Below, one piece after another: positions 12,203 to 24,255 of a DNA stretch of 61,487 nt. Position numbers and translations under genes: made by a program. The DNA is from Haplosporangium gracile. Its lineage: Eukaryota; Mortierellomycota; Mortierellomycetes; Mortierellales; Mortierellaceae. Below the pieces are notes generated by a model, which was given only the letters and a program-made list of their open reading frames with translations, did not search any database and had not been told where the DNA came from. Location: assembly GCA_015499985.1 (NCBI GenBank), contig JAAAUF010000105.1, forward strand, positions 1 through 61,487. The letters run 5' to 3'. Every line of letters begins with the position of its first letter. The first letter of the stretch is position 1.

Positions 12203-12608
12203 CAGTTGTTAATCGTCAAAGAAGTTTGTGAATGAGAAGGGTGTAGAAAAGTAGGAGAACGAGTCTTGTCACTGAGAGAATAAAAAAAAAAAAAAAAAAC
12301 TGAACTGCGGCCGGAGAGGAAAGGTCAGTCAGCGACAAGCCACCCGCAGTATGATTCTGGACGCAATTTTGAGGGTGCAAGAAAAGTCAGTGATGTTGAC
12401 GACTTGGAACCAGGGTGTCCAACCACAAGAGACCAGGGATCATTCACACTAGGGCAATTTTATTTAAGCCTTGCATCAACACACCAAAAAATGTTCACAC
12501 ACAAAACAAACAAGGAAGATGTCAAGAATTTCCAGCGAACAAATGGTATTTTTTAATTTCTTGATTGACATCCCTTGCGACCACGTTGTCCTGCAGTCAA
12601 GTCTGCTT
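12203..12608. promoter_or_regulatory. NFX1-like promoter region
   Basis: 406 bases between the tandem minus-strand genes. It contains an 18-base A run (12282-12299) close to the NFX1 start. No additional gene is seen. Confidence 0.45.
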
Positions 12609-13872
12609 TTAATCCTTCTTCAGATCCATCTTCTGGACCTCAACACCCTTGCTGGTGATCACAAACAGCTCGAGGTAGTCACCAGTGTAGATATCACGCT
12701 CTGTTGCAGAGGTGAACGAGTCCTTTGTGATGCGTAAGACCTGGTCCAGAGAAAGAGTCTTCTTCTGCGACGCCTGGTTCTTGAAGTTGATCTACATACA
12801 CACAAACGAGTAACACCTTCATTGTTAATCGCTTTTCACACATGAGCAATCCTTGGCACGTCCTGCACTACTTCATAGCAACAAAGATGTCAGCAGCTTA
12901 AATAAGCTTCATACCTGGTTGTCCAAGAATGGCTGGATGAGTGATGAGGCAGAGCCAGCGCATCTGCAGGACTCACGCTCGTAGGATCCAACGGGGTCGT
13001 AGGTGTAGACTGCTCCCTTGCCCTCCTCGTCCAAACCACCCAAAATGCACCAACTGTAGAAGGGGAAGAAGCGCTTCTGGTATAACATGATCGAAAGCAT
13101 CTGTGCCACTGCGGCTGTCGACATTGTCTTTCCGTGAGCGTGGTGGTACCACTAATTGTCAACAGCGAGAAAAAAGGAAGAAACGCGTGAGTTTCCAGTT
13201 CACTGTTCCTGTTGTGCCTGTACCATAGCCTGGCTAGTCCTTCATTTTCAAAATGCGCCATACCTCCATGCTCTGTTGGATCTTCTTTGTAAGGGTCAAG
13301 CAGTCGGCGTAGCAGCCTCCCATTGAGATAACAGTCTTGTCAGACCTATTCCATGAACAATATGAACGAACTATTGTAAGTATCCTCTGTCCTTTTTTTT
13401 CGATCCGTGAAAAGAAGTAGAGCCTGCTAAGAGAATAAGAGAAGAGCCAATCGTTCCTGTCTACGATCCTTACAATTTGACTGACTTGGGAACATAACGC
13501 GAGTTGATTGAGTATCCTTCGCTCTGTCGAGTATCGGCGGCAACAACGCAGAAGTCCTCGCCGGCAATGGACAACAAGGTACTAAATAGTTCAGGGAGAA
13601 TAGACGCGTGTTAGCTCGCATGGTCCGTATCAAAATCTTCAAGTAACAAGCAACAGTAACGACTTCTGGTAGGATTTTTCACCAAGCTCGTCAACCAAGA
13701 CGCGTTTGCCGCCATTGTCGCTTCTGTGTCTTGCTGTGCTCATTGTTGGAAGCTGACTGACAAGGAAAAAAGAGACTTACCCGCCATTGTCAACGTAGGG
13801 GTCGAAGCGGTGCTCGATAGGGACCTTGACGGGGTGGTCGACGACGACCTGTCCTGGGTAAGTGGAAAACAT
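12609..13872 (-). CDS. PRE7: 20S proteasome subunit beta-6
   Basis: Five exons: 13872-13781, 13581-13474, 13345-13264, 13151-12915 and 12791-12609, giving 233 residues. Recognisable beta-6 (human PSMB1, yeast Pre7) blocks in order are [65 protein letters not shown] and [14 protein letters not shown], with a C-terminus near [10 protein letters not shown]. Beta-6 is a structural, non-catalytic ring subunit in the 20S core. Length matches the family (human 241 residues). The gene is divergent from PRE2, with 519 bases between start codons. Confidence 0.95.
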
Positions 13873-14391
13873 GGTTTGCTGGTGTTTATGTCCGCAAGTG
13901 TTGCTGTTGCTGTTGTGCTGGATGTGTTTTTGCTGTAGAATTGAGGTTGAAGTTGAAAGATGTACAAGTGCAAGTGTTTGAGCAACCAAACTGAATGAGT
14001 TAACGAGGCCCCTTTGAATGTCAACGCAGAAGAATAGCGTGTGCCACTCGTGCGTTGCCTTGGGGTGCGTTACGAGTACCATGGCAGTCACTCTTAAGCG
14101 AATGGGTGACGTGGACATTTGGCGGGGAGGGGACGCGTGCAGAGGAACACGAAACCCTCTCTCTCGCTCTTGCTCACTTTTCAAGAAAGGGACGACGAAT
14201 AACCCAAGACTGCTTGCCTGCTTCTCTGCCTTCTGCAATTGACCGTAGACAACAAAAAAAAACGACCATCAAAGGCCAACCGGACTTTGCTTTTTTTTTT
14301 TTTTCCTCCCTCAACCTCACACCTTCCAATATTCGACAGCATAAAGAACAACACCAAACAACTGACCTCAACAACAACAACTCACATACAA
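13873..14391. promoter_or_regulatory. Bidirectional promoter of two proteasome beta subunits
   Basis: 519 bases between the start codons of beta-6 (-) and beta-5 (+). It contains a G/C-rich patch with TTTGGCGGGGAGGGG (about 14118-14132), which is loosely like a PACE or stress element but not an exact GGTGGCAAA. A T run and CT-rich leader precede the beta-5 start. One shared regulatory region would keep two subunits of the same ring in balance. Confidence 0.55.
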
Positions 14392-15632
14392 ATGGACACC
14401 CTTGTCAGCAAATACGCCAACTCGGCCTCCTCGGCTTCATTCGACGACGCAGATAACCTCGGCCAGAACATGACTGGATGGGATGCTGCCTCCCAGTTCG
14501 CCCTCCCCGCCTTCGACATCCCCATGGTTGCTAACGTAAGTCCGTTTAGACCTTCCTTAACAGCGCGAAAGCCTTGTAGTCGAACAGCTTCTAATACCAA
14601 TTACCCTTGAACAGCCTGTAGACTTTTTGCGCGCTCACACCGACGCCTCTGCAGAGAACCGTATCCGTATCCAGCACGGAACCACCACTTTGGCTTTCAA
14701 GTTTCAGGGGGGAATCGTTGTCGCTGTCGATTCGCGTGCCTCTGGCGGATCTTACATTGGTATCGTCTTTTTGCCGATCTATTTCTCGAGTCAGGACATG
14801 TTTACAAACAGCAATATCATGGACACTAACGACGTCTCTCCCTGTTAACATTGATTCTTTCGATTAGCTTCGCAGACAGTGAAGAAGGTCATTGAGATTA
14901 ACCCCTACCTTTTGGGTACCATGGCCGGAGGCGCCGCCGACTGTCAATACTGGGAGCGTGAGCTCGGAAGGAGATGCAGACTGTACGAGCTCCGTAACAA
15001 GGAGCGTATCTCGGTGGCCGCCGCCTCCAAGATTTTGAGCAACATGGTTTACGACTACAAGGGCATGGGCTTGTCCATGGGCACAATGATCACAGGATGG
15101 GACAAGACGGTACGGGACTTACCCTTGGACTATCTTCATTGATCGCAGAGTTCGGTTTCTTGACACACAAGTGAAAAGAACGCAAGGCTGACAGGTTTTT
15201 CTTTATTACGTCTCTAGGGACCACAACTGTTCTACGTCGACTCAGATGGTACCCGCATGAGGGGTGAACGCTTCTCTGTTGGATCAGGATCGACCTTTGC
15301 CTATGGTGTTCTCGATACTGGATACGACTTCAACTTGTCTGTTCCCGATGCACTCGAGTTGGGACGCAGAGCCATCTACCACGCCACCCACCGTGATGCT
15401 TACTCTGGAGGTTCCGTCAATGTTTTCCACGTCAAGGAGTCCGGTTGGGAGTTCCACGGCAACTTTGATGTTAACGATCTTCACTGGGTAAGTGATTTGT
15501 CTAGCGTCTTTTTGAATCGTGAGATAGATGTTGGGAGGATGATTTTCAGGAGCTTATACTAACGCGTCGATTTGACTCTCTTTTTTCACTCTTCAGGAGT
15601 ACCAAGCTCAGCCAAAGGGACCAATCGTGTAA
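14392..15632 (+). CDS. PRE2: 20S proteasome subunit beta-5, chymotrypsin-like
   Basis: Five exons: 14392-14535, 14615-14759, 14868-15109, 15218-15487 and 15597-15632, giving 278 residues. The propeptide ends at HG70, and autocleavage would expose Thr71. Mature numbering fits beta-5: Thr1, Asp17 (VDSRAS), Lys33 (TVKK) and Met45 (GTMAGG). Downstream blocks include [39 protein letters not shown] and [12 protein letters not shown]. Human PSMB5 and yeast Pre2 carry the chymotrypsin-like site. Exon 5 is a 36-nt terminal exon ending [11 protein letters not shown]. Codon use is strongly C-ending, which suggests high expression. Confidence 0.97.
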
Positions 15633-15769
15633 GCTCTCCATCGCTACAAACAGGATATGTACAACAACAATAACAACAAACAGGGACAAGGATGTAGGAC
15701 TTAAAAGTCGGTTTATACAAACGTCTACTGAACTCAAAAGAAATAAACGGCTGAAATTCAACCGAAAGA

Positions 15770-17055
15770 TTAGTTTGCCATGATCTCCTTGGTCTTGACT
15801 TTGAGCGCCTCCTCGGCATCCTTGATATACTTGTCATGTAGCGTCTGAGCCTATTTGTGTTTTTGGAAGAAGCGAACGAGAGATTAGGGGCTGCGTAAAA
15901 ATTAATTTTCTCGCGTCAAAAGTCTTAATGTGTACGGGGCCATACCTTCTTCTCCAAACCGTAGTTCTCGTCCTCGCTCATGCCAGCCTTGAGGTCCTTT
16001 TTCAAGTCTTTCATGCCATCTTGTCTCAGCTTGCGAATAATGGTTTTTGCCTTTTCCGTGCTTGCTGCAGCCAGCTTTGTGAGCGACTGGCGGAATTCCT
16101 TAGTTGGCCTAGTTGCGAACACAATCATAAATGGAAAAAATGGTGAGCTCAATTGGATGCCGTACTTCATGTCGATCATCTCCTCTACCACACGGTCAAA
16201 TAACGCTTTGTGGCTCGATTGGATTTACTTTTGCACGGGGACGCGGATGGCCTTGTTATCTACAAAGGGGTTCAAGTTAAGTCCTGCCTCACGGATCGCC
16301 TTCTCAATGGCTCCAGTAAGCTAATAAAGTATTGAAACAGAATGACAATGGAAAGGTTAAATACACCTTCGTGTTCCGAAATATCACACCAGCGATGTAC
16401 AAAAAGTGTCGACCAAGTGCGTTACCTCGATATCGTTAACGCTGACCATCAATGTCTTTGCATCCTTGATGGAAACCTGGGCCAGATCACGCAAAGGCAC
16501 CATCTTATTCTCAATCTTGACATTCACAGGATCCAGGATGGCTATTCGCGATAGAAAGTAAAGGTGTCTGTTAGGCACGTCCAGATTGATCAGTTGAATC
16601 ATGCATACCAATAGTTGCAGTGCAACTGCAAAAAAGAATCTTTTATTACCTGGATTGGCAGTTCCAGCGCGCATGGTCATAAAGTCCTTCTTGAGGCGCT
16701 CCAGACATTGGCCCATCTTCTTCTCCAAATCCAAGAGATCAAAAGACATCTCGCCAGAGGGAGCCGACCCACCAGAGGACTTACCCTTTCCCTTGCGGCC
16801 ATCCTCATCACTATCATCACCGCCCTTGCCACCTTTGCTGCCCTTTTTAGCATCCTTCTTAGAGGCATAGCCTCTGAATTGCTGGCAAGTGGAGGCGTTT
16901 AAGGCCATAGCCATAGTCTTTGGGAAGGAAGCGGTGTTGTTGACTTTGAGAAACAGTTGTGTCGACTGGCGGGTCGACATGGACCACGCGGCATTGACAT
17001 TGGAGGAGGCGATTCTCCTGGTTGCGGAAAGCAAGGTTGGGATGGCGCGTTGCAT
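15770..17055 (-). CDS. RRF1: Mitochondrial ribosome recycling factor
   Basis: Five exons: 17055-16650, 16541-16426, 16320-16229, 16108-15946 and 15850-15770, giving 285 residues. The first 60 residues form an Arg/Ser-rich mitochondrial presequence (MQRAIPTLLSATRRIASS). A Lys/Gly/Asp-rich linker (about residues 65-95) follows. The RRF domain then shows DLEKKMGQCLERLKKDF, MRAGTANPAILDPVNVK, LTGAIEKAIREAGLNLNP, PTKEFRQSLTKLA and KIIRKLR-like helices. RRF releases post-termination ribosomes with EF-G in mitochondria. It is convergent with PRE2 (137 bases apart) and divergent from the E2 gene. The charged linker between presequence and domain is unusually glycine- and lysine-rich. Confidence 0.95.
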
Positions 17056-17615
17056 GGTTGAGTAATTATGTGAGTGAAAAAGGAAAGAAATGCCGAGTGT
17101 GGAGAAAGCCCCTTTCCGGTCTACATACGATGTTGACTGAGGGGGATGACCCAGCAGTCACCGATCCTATGGTCCGTGTTCGCATCACATGATCATATTT
17201 TGTGTCTCGTTTGGCTTCTGCTGTAGACCTCTGTGCTCTGCTGCGTCTCCTGAGGAAGCATTGACCGAGAACCCTTTCACCGCTGCATCGTTTTGTTTGT
17301 CGTAACCTAGACAACAGAATCGATCTACTGCGGTCGGTAGTAGAGGCAAATGGCAAGCTATCGATTAAACGGCAAGCAAAGGCAGGCCATTTTCTTGAAG
17401 TGGTAGCGTGGTGCCTGAATAATTTGCTGAAAGTGGCTTGACATCGCTGCTCTGCGATTCGTTCACCTTGAGCCGCCTTTTCATTATCTGCTGAGTTGTT
17501 TCTTTGCCTCTTTTTTTTTTTTATTTCTTCTTCTTCAACCTTCCTTCCACTTTATTCACCTCCCTTATCCAGCAACCAAGCAACCAAGCACACACTTCCT
17601 CCGACATACACCCAC
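17056..17615. promoter_or_regulatory. Divergent promoter, RRF1 / E2
   Basis: 560 bases between two start codons. It is CT-rich next to the E2 start, with a T run at about 17511-17521. No gene is seen. Confidence 0.45.
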
Positions 17616-19385
17616 ATGGCCTCACACTCAACCCTTCTCCTCAAGAAACAGCTCAAAGGCAAGTCTCCCCTCCCTCCCTTCTACTCGCTTCCTCTCCTTC
17701 CCTCAAGCAACCCCCTTCGCCAATACATCGTTAGCGACTGCCTCTTAGTGCTATTTGTCACAGACTCTCCCTTCCGCAAAGAAACGTAAAAAGGCTCTTG
17801 ACCGATAACATCCATGGCCTGCCTTGCAAAAAAATTACTGCCTCACACCTGCAATTCGTAGCTGCCATGGTTTAGATGAGCAAGCAAATGTGGAGCATGA
17901 GCTGCCTGCCCATCAACTCGTCTCACTGTCTCTCTTACTCTCCGCCTCGCTGTATTGTGGCCAAGGTTCACGTGAACTACTGCAACACATGAGGAAACAG
18001 ATACCGAATCCTTGTGATCCATGCCCGCCATACCCATCGTCTCCCGAGTCCACAAACGTATCTAACCATTTTCTATTGGGATGTGGTTCTCATTTCTTTC
18101 CAAATAGAGCTTACCAAGAATCCCGTCGAGGGCTTCTCAGCCGGTCTGGTCGACGACGATAACATCTTTGAGGTATAGGTCACACAAAGCGAAAAAAGAA
18201 GAAAAAAAACCCTGAGTTATGACAAATAGGCCTGCAGTGTGCTTTGAATACCTGATGACGGTTTGACATAGTACTCATACCTTTCCCTTTGATTTTGAAC
18301 AAATAGTGGGAGATTGTCATTATGGGACCACAAGACACTCTCTAGTAAGGCTACGTCAAGTATTTGGTTGTCGAATGGACAGGACATTACCGACAACACT
18401 CAGGAACAGGAGACAATACCAAAGACCTCATGCAGCAAGGAATCGGGATAAATGAAAGTGGCGAAAGACCGGGATCAGAGCACCCTGATTTGACACACAA
18501 GAACATGGCATACTCTTCGACAGCAAGCCCAATCTGCGATTCGTCGCTCGACAGTCTGCAAAAGGAGCGGTCTCCACTATCAACTACTATCATACCTTTT
18601 GGAAACCGGAAGTTACAGCACAGTGGTGCTATTAGGCTCAAAACGTCGCCCTTAATTCTGTTGACCAATTCCCGTCAACCTTTCCTGTACAATCGTTCTT
18701 CCAACAATAGTGAGGGTGGATTCTACAAGGCCACCATGACTTTCCCCGTCGACTACCCATTGATGCCCCCAAAGCTCAAGTTTGTCACCGATATGTACCA
18801 CCCCAATGGTAAGGAGTCTGCTCATGAATTACTCAAAGACCGCACACACCACGATTCGTACATGCTCCCCGTACCTGCGCCTTCTGACACACTTTTTTCG
18901 ATTGCTCTAGTCTACCCCAACGGTGAAGTCTGTATTTCCATCTTGGTAAGTGACGCTTTTAGGACTTCGCCAATTTCGATGCCACACCTTCTGCAAAAAA
19001 AAACACGGCCTCGATTCTAAACACTTTCTTATCACTTTTTTTTCGAACTTTCTAGCACCCCCCTGGCGAGGATAAGTACGGATATGAGCAAGCAAGTGAA
19101 CGTTGGTCTCCCGTTCATACCGTCGAAACTATTCTTGTCAGTGTCATCTCTATGCTTTCAAGCCCTAACGACGAGAGTCCAGCCAATATCGAGGCTGCTG
19201 TAAGTGTTACAGGAATTATTTTTTTTTAACGGTGAAACTTGAAGATGTTTCCTTACCACGCCTCCAGTTAAACTAACTACATCCTGCCTTCACCTTCAAC
19301 TTTACAGAAAGAGTGGCGCGAGAACTACCCCTCGTTCAAGAAGAAGGTCCAGCGTATCGCCAGACGCTCTGCCGAGGATTTTTAA
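17616..19385 (+). CDS. UBC7: Ubiquitin-conjugating enzyme E2, UBE2G1/Ubc7 type
   Basis: Seven exons: 17616-17658, 18108-18172, 18307-18344, 18711-18808, 18911-18945, 19056-19199 and 19308-19385, giving 166 residues. Intron 1 (17659-18107) starts GCAAGT, a GC-AG intron, and no nearby GT keeps the frame. After splicing the protein reads [29 protein letters not shown], the HPN motif at 79-81 and catalytic Cys89 (EVCISILH). It then has the long acidic-loop insertion ([18 protein letters not shown]) that marks the UBE2G/Ubc7/Cdc34 class. The C-terminus ([20 protein letters not shown]) is closest to UBE2G1. These enzymes build Lys48 chains; yeast Ubc7 serves ER-associated degradation. UBE2G1 versus UBE2G2 orthology is judged by eye. 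Confidence 0.95.
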
Positions 19386-19990
19386 GTAGCCCTGCTCTTG
19401 TTCTCTTTCTTGGATACTCCTTTCGAGGCGACGGGATATAAACAGGCGCTGGAGAATGCAACTCTGTTATTCGACCGGCGCGCTCATTGGCGATGGAGGA
19501 TTCGACTCCAACAAAAGGACTACGGCGGCGCCTTTTTTCGACTTGTCAACGACTATTGAAGAATGTAATTGGTGAAGCAGTCCTTGTACAGTGGGATCGG
19601 TTCTCCGCTGCCAATTCACCAAATCTTCCTAGAAATCTTCGCCACTATACTCACCCCTAATAAAAGCACAAATCATCAGGACCATTCATCGTTGGCAAAG
19701 GGTTTTATGACATCGGATTGCTCTTGCGCTCGTAGAGTAGGTAATAAGAAAACTTGTTTGTCAGTTTATGAAAGAAGTCAAAACATGGTTGTGGTCGCTG
19801 AATGTGTAAGGAGTTGAGGTGACTTTTGGCGGGTCTCTGTTGTTGGTCCTGAATTTTTTTATATTTGGCTATTGACTCGGATGGGTTAAAAAAGACCAAT
19901 TTTTTTGAGTTTTTGTTTCCTTGTCCTATTTCACTTCTTTTTCCGTCATCCAAACAACCACCATGCCAACTCCAAGTGTATTAAATAAGT
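19386..19990. other. 3' flank of the E2 gene, no gene seen
   Basis: About 600 bases of AT-rich sequence after the E2 stop. I see no exon with clear coding character. Confidence 0.4.
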
Positions 19991-21090
19991 TTGTCTTTTT
20001 GCCCTTACTCTCAACTTGACGATTCTTGGCTGACGATCCCTATTCTCGTACGCTGCGGTTTGCTCTCAATCCACGCGCTGTGCTCCTGTTATTCCTTGTA
20101 TGCAATATAGTGCCCCGTCGTTCGTTCTTGTCAGTTGACTCGATGGTTCTTGATGGTGCGCAACTTTGGTGGCGAAGTAATGGCTGTATCCGGCACTATC
20201 GACAACCAACGAGAAAGAGAGTATGTTCATAGTATGTGTGTTCTCTGTCGTGTTTATAGGTATTGTGACTCGAAGAAATGGCCAGTTAGAAGAAGAGTAG
20301 GTACGAATCGTGTCAACCACCCACCGCCACTAACCTGACGACAACCAACTCTCGGATGATGTATTGAGATCCTACTTCGTGATGACCGTGATATAGACGA
20401 CCACGACCGGCTGGGGTAAGGTCCCAAGATCCCGCCACCAAAGCGAGTCCCACAAGCGAAGAAGGATCGACTTGAACCGCACTCCAAACACCAACCCACA
20501 ACACCAGGTCAAGGCTGGACAGGTTTGATTATGCCGTTCAGGTTGATGATCCGATGATCATTGCGTCGAGTTTAGGAGGCGCGGTCCAGTTTCGAAGCAT
20601 AGGGGCGGTGTGAAGCAACCAAAGAAAAAAGAACAGTGGAAGTGCTGATGGCACCGTTTTAATTTTGACGTTTTTAAGTATCAAGGACGGTCTTTTGGTC
20701 AGGGACAATTGATGAAGGACGAAGCTGGGCGATTCAAGTCAGGAGCAGGACGACGCGAGATTCGACTCGTGGATGAGACTGAGTGTGGTCTACCGTTAAG
20801 AGATGGTTCACTGCAGCCTTAAGCTGTGAACTCAGCAGGATGTGCGAGGTCTTGCTATCGAGGAATGTGTTCCTTAATCCTGGAAGAGTTATCGTGCCAA
20901 GACGGGACTCGAGGTTGGATGACTATGTTGAAAACAAGAACTTTGACATGATCCAAGAGTTTGTTTAACAAGTTTTTTATATCACAAAAGGTCGATGACC
21001 GCGAAGAGGCGGTGAAGATAACCATCACGAACAAGATGAGTCATGGCGCAGACATCTTTGTGCAAAAGAAGCAAGACTCCTAATATCTTT
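19990..21090 (+). pseudogene. Decayed coding segment of unknown origin
   Basis: Several short open stretches with coding-like composition follow one another on the plus strand in different frames, broken by stops. Examples are NFGGEVMAVSGTIDNQRERE (about 20162-20221), RFDYAVQVDDPMIIASSLGG (about 20518-20577), KDEAGRFKSGAGRREIRLVD (about 20716-20775), VIVPRRDSRLDDYVENKNFD (about 20888-20947) and DDREEAVKITITNKMSHGAD (about 20994-21053). There is no continuous frame and no clear start. I do not recognise the family. It could be a relic transposon or host gene, or a spliced gene whose junctions I cannot resolve. Confidence 0.35.
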
Positions 21091-21258
21091 GGACCATCTC
21101 CCATTTCTTCATATGTTGAAATTCATTGTACAGTTTTGGATCCTCGCAAGAAAACGACAAGATGAAAAGCAAGAGCGCGAAGGATATCATCAAATCACGT
21201 ACGATGCGATATACCATACGTGAAAGTGGTTGGGTCATATGATGGGAGCGTTTCATAA

Positions 21259-21347
21259 CTCACATAAAAAAAACTCACATAAATGGCACGCCGGCACAAC
21301 TTGGGGGATTTGGCGTCAATAAAAAAACCCCCATAACTCATATAAAT
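21259..21347. repeat. Short internal repeats around ATAACTCAYATAAA
   Basis: Three related units lie within 90 bases: CATAACTCACATAAA (about 21259), ACTCACATAAATGGC (about 21277) and CATAACTCATATAAATAGC (about 21332). The unit is AT-rich and not a simple microsatellite. It may be the remains of a mobile element terminus next to the decayed coding patch. Confidence 0.4.
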
Positions 21348-24204
21348 AGCGCTGTAGGCATGGACTACTATGGCAGGATATGTTCAAAATCTAGCAAAAG
21401 TAACGGCGAAGAAGAAGCGACATTAGGTTGCAGCACCAAGAATAGCGAAACGGTCGCCACAACCCACATCCCAATCCTCTAATAAAGTGTGGATTTGAGT
21501 AATTCAACTCTTCTCGCGTCATGCCTGCTACTCCTGTCAATCATTTTGGCCCAGACATCAGCCAGCGGAGTGGAAAATTATGTAGATTCTACGCAGAAAG
21601 TCATGTTTACCACATTGGTTTGCTGAAGTCATACTGGGACTACATACTTGTCTGAACGAAAGAGTAATAGAGACGGTACGGTACTCGTGTTTTTTCTCTC
21701 TCTAGCTCATTTTTTTCTTTGCGGATAACTGCACTTGCAGTGGCTATGTAAACATGGGTTTAATTTAACGCCTCTTTGGCAAAGAAGCACCGGTAATTTC
21801 CTTTGAATGACTCTTTTTTTTAAAATAGCTGGCAATGGTCAAGACGCGCAAGTAAGCGGAATGTCGTTCGTTTTGTTCCCATTCCCTCACTTGGCTAATT
21901 TTTTTCATTTGCACTGTCATTTGTCGTTCCTCGATCCTTGCAAGCAGCAACAAAAGAATTGACCACCCCTGACTGCCTCTCCCTATCCGCAAACTTGTTT
22001 TTTCCTTGACATTTGGTTGTCACTGAAACAAGAAAAATAGGAAAACACAATCATCGCGATCAGTCTGTCCTAGTCCAATGGCAACAAAGAGGGAGGATAA
22101 TAAATAAACAAAATCAAACTCCTCTTCCTCCCACAAGTCTTTCCCTATTGTTTCCTTGTTTTCTTGTGCCTGAAAAGCAAGACAGAAACAAGAGCCGATG
22201 AGTGAATCATGACGAAATGTATTATCTCTCATTGTATCCTCTCCTTCACGCCATTCAGCTGGGTGGAAATGCAGGGCGACATTGCGGATAAAACAATACA
22301 CGCTGCAAGGTGGGCCCCATGACCCTTTCCGACCGCGCTAGTGAAATTTTTTTTTGTTCGTGCTAAATCGGCCGTGCTCACACAAATCTTTTGAGGGACA
22401 AAATCGATTTTCGGTCCAAAAAGGATCAAACGGGGCGGAGAATAATTTTCCATTTTGTCGCTTTGACAAACTTTCGCTGGGATGTCTGATGGTTACTTGT
22501 GCAGCGTACATGACAAATAATGATGACAAGTTCGAACTTTGAGGCACCAGCACTGTGCAAGGGAGCAAAAAAAAAAAAAAAGACTTGTGAGGCACTTTTT
22601 TTTTACAAAGCAGGCCCAAGAGTACTTGGGCGAAATGGGTCCCCGTTTCTTGCTCTGTCCTTGCTGCTCTTTTTGACTTTCCTTCTCTGATCGCCTGTTA
22701 CTTTTTCAAGATACTTTCTTTTTATTTGTTGGGCAAAAGCATATTTTGAAAAGACGGCACAAGGCGGCAATGACAGGACACAAAAAATAAACGTTGGACG
22801 AAAACTGAAAACAATCATCCGATATCGATGAACTCCGCCTCTCTCTCTCTCTCTCCCTCCAATTTTTTTCTCTTTTGAACTGATCAATTGTTCATGAAAA
22901 AAAACTGTCAGGTCAGGCGAAGGTCTAGGTGAAGAACGACACCTTTCTTTTTCAAACTCTTTTTTGCTGTTGTCAGTTACGATAGAAAGTCGCGAGGAAT
23001 GTGGCAAAATAGAATGAGGTTGAGAAACAAACAGCAGCAAAGTAATCATCGGATCATACCCTCGTCTGTTGACAACCTAAAAAACTATGGTGGAGAGAAA
23101 TGTAAAGATCAAAACATAAAGAAAATCATCCCACAACTTTTTGTTTATTCCTTCGCCCATCAGACAGGGGTCATTCGGAAACTGTACCTGAAGCTGCTGC
23201 ACGATCTCCCGTGCTCAATGCACATCCTTCGTGCTTCCACCGTCGCTATTTTTTGTATTGTTGTTGTTGTTTTTTTTCGCCCGGACCTGCAGGAGCACCC
23301 GCCAGCTACCCTTACATATGCATGGAGGACGACCATGCGCTCGAATATATGTCATTGTTATGTAATTGAGCCCAAGTTCCACCATCCTTTCAGAAGCACC
23401 CTTTTTAGATCCAGTCCAAGGGGAGAAAGAAGACATGCAGGCACAACAATAAACAAAGAACGGAAAACACAAAGATTAAACAATGTAGACTGACAAGAAT
23501 GACTGAATCAATAGGGCGCCATGTCCTTGAAAAAACAAAAAGAACAAAAAACAAAATGGAGTATCTTTTTGTTGACCAGGAGAGTTTTGCATACTTGATG
23601 TACAGCATCCACACCAATCACTGAGTTTGCGTAATTCTCGTTAGCAGCCTTTTTGCGCTTTGTTGTTTTTAGTTGTTCGTGGTCGAGGTCATGAGGACCA
23701 CCCGAAAAAACATGGATGTACTGTACCTTTGTACCTATTCGTCTTTCCATTCAACCTAAAAAGTATATTTTGCCACGTTGAAGGAAGGAGGGGGTTCCTT
23801 CTGTCCAGTCGTGATGCTATACCCGGCCCGTGTTCGTACTTTCTCTCTAAAATAGCGAGTACGCGTCCAAGGGAGGGATGCGAGCCAGGTGTTCCTGTGG
23901 TGGTACCACATCATATGGCTTAACCCTCCCTCGTTACTGCTATTTTTTTTCAGCTCCGGTCGTTATTGCTATTGTCAACCACAAAAAGTCATCTGACGAT
24001 CCCAACAACTCAGCTCCACTTCATTCCTTCTCTCCTCTCCTCCTTCCTTCTTTACCCTGCTTTCTCTATTCTTCCTCCCCCTTATTCCCCTCTGCTGACA
24101 AAGCCTAGAGCCCCAGCTCTCAGACAGAGTTTCCAACATGCAGTTCAGACAGGCAGGTCTGATCATTTGCCAATTGGGTCTGGTCATTCTCATTATTATT
24201 CAGG

Positions 24205-24255
24205 CACACACACACACACATACACGCATACACGCATACACACATACACACACAA
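24205..24255. repeat. (CA)n / ATACACGC microsatellite
   Basis: CA dinucleotides interrupted by ATACACGC units over about 50 bases. Confidence 0.85.

Noticed and set aside
14118..14132. PACE element for Rpn4 in the proteasome promoter
   Set aside because: TTTGGCGGG only partly resembles the reverse complement of GGTGGCAAA; not enough to call a site.
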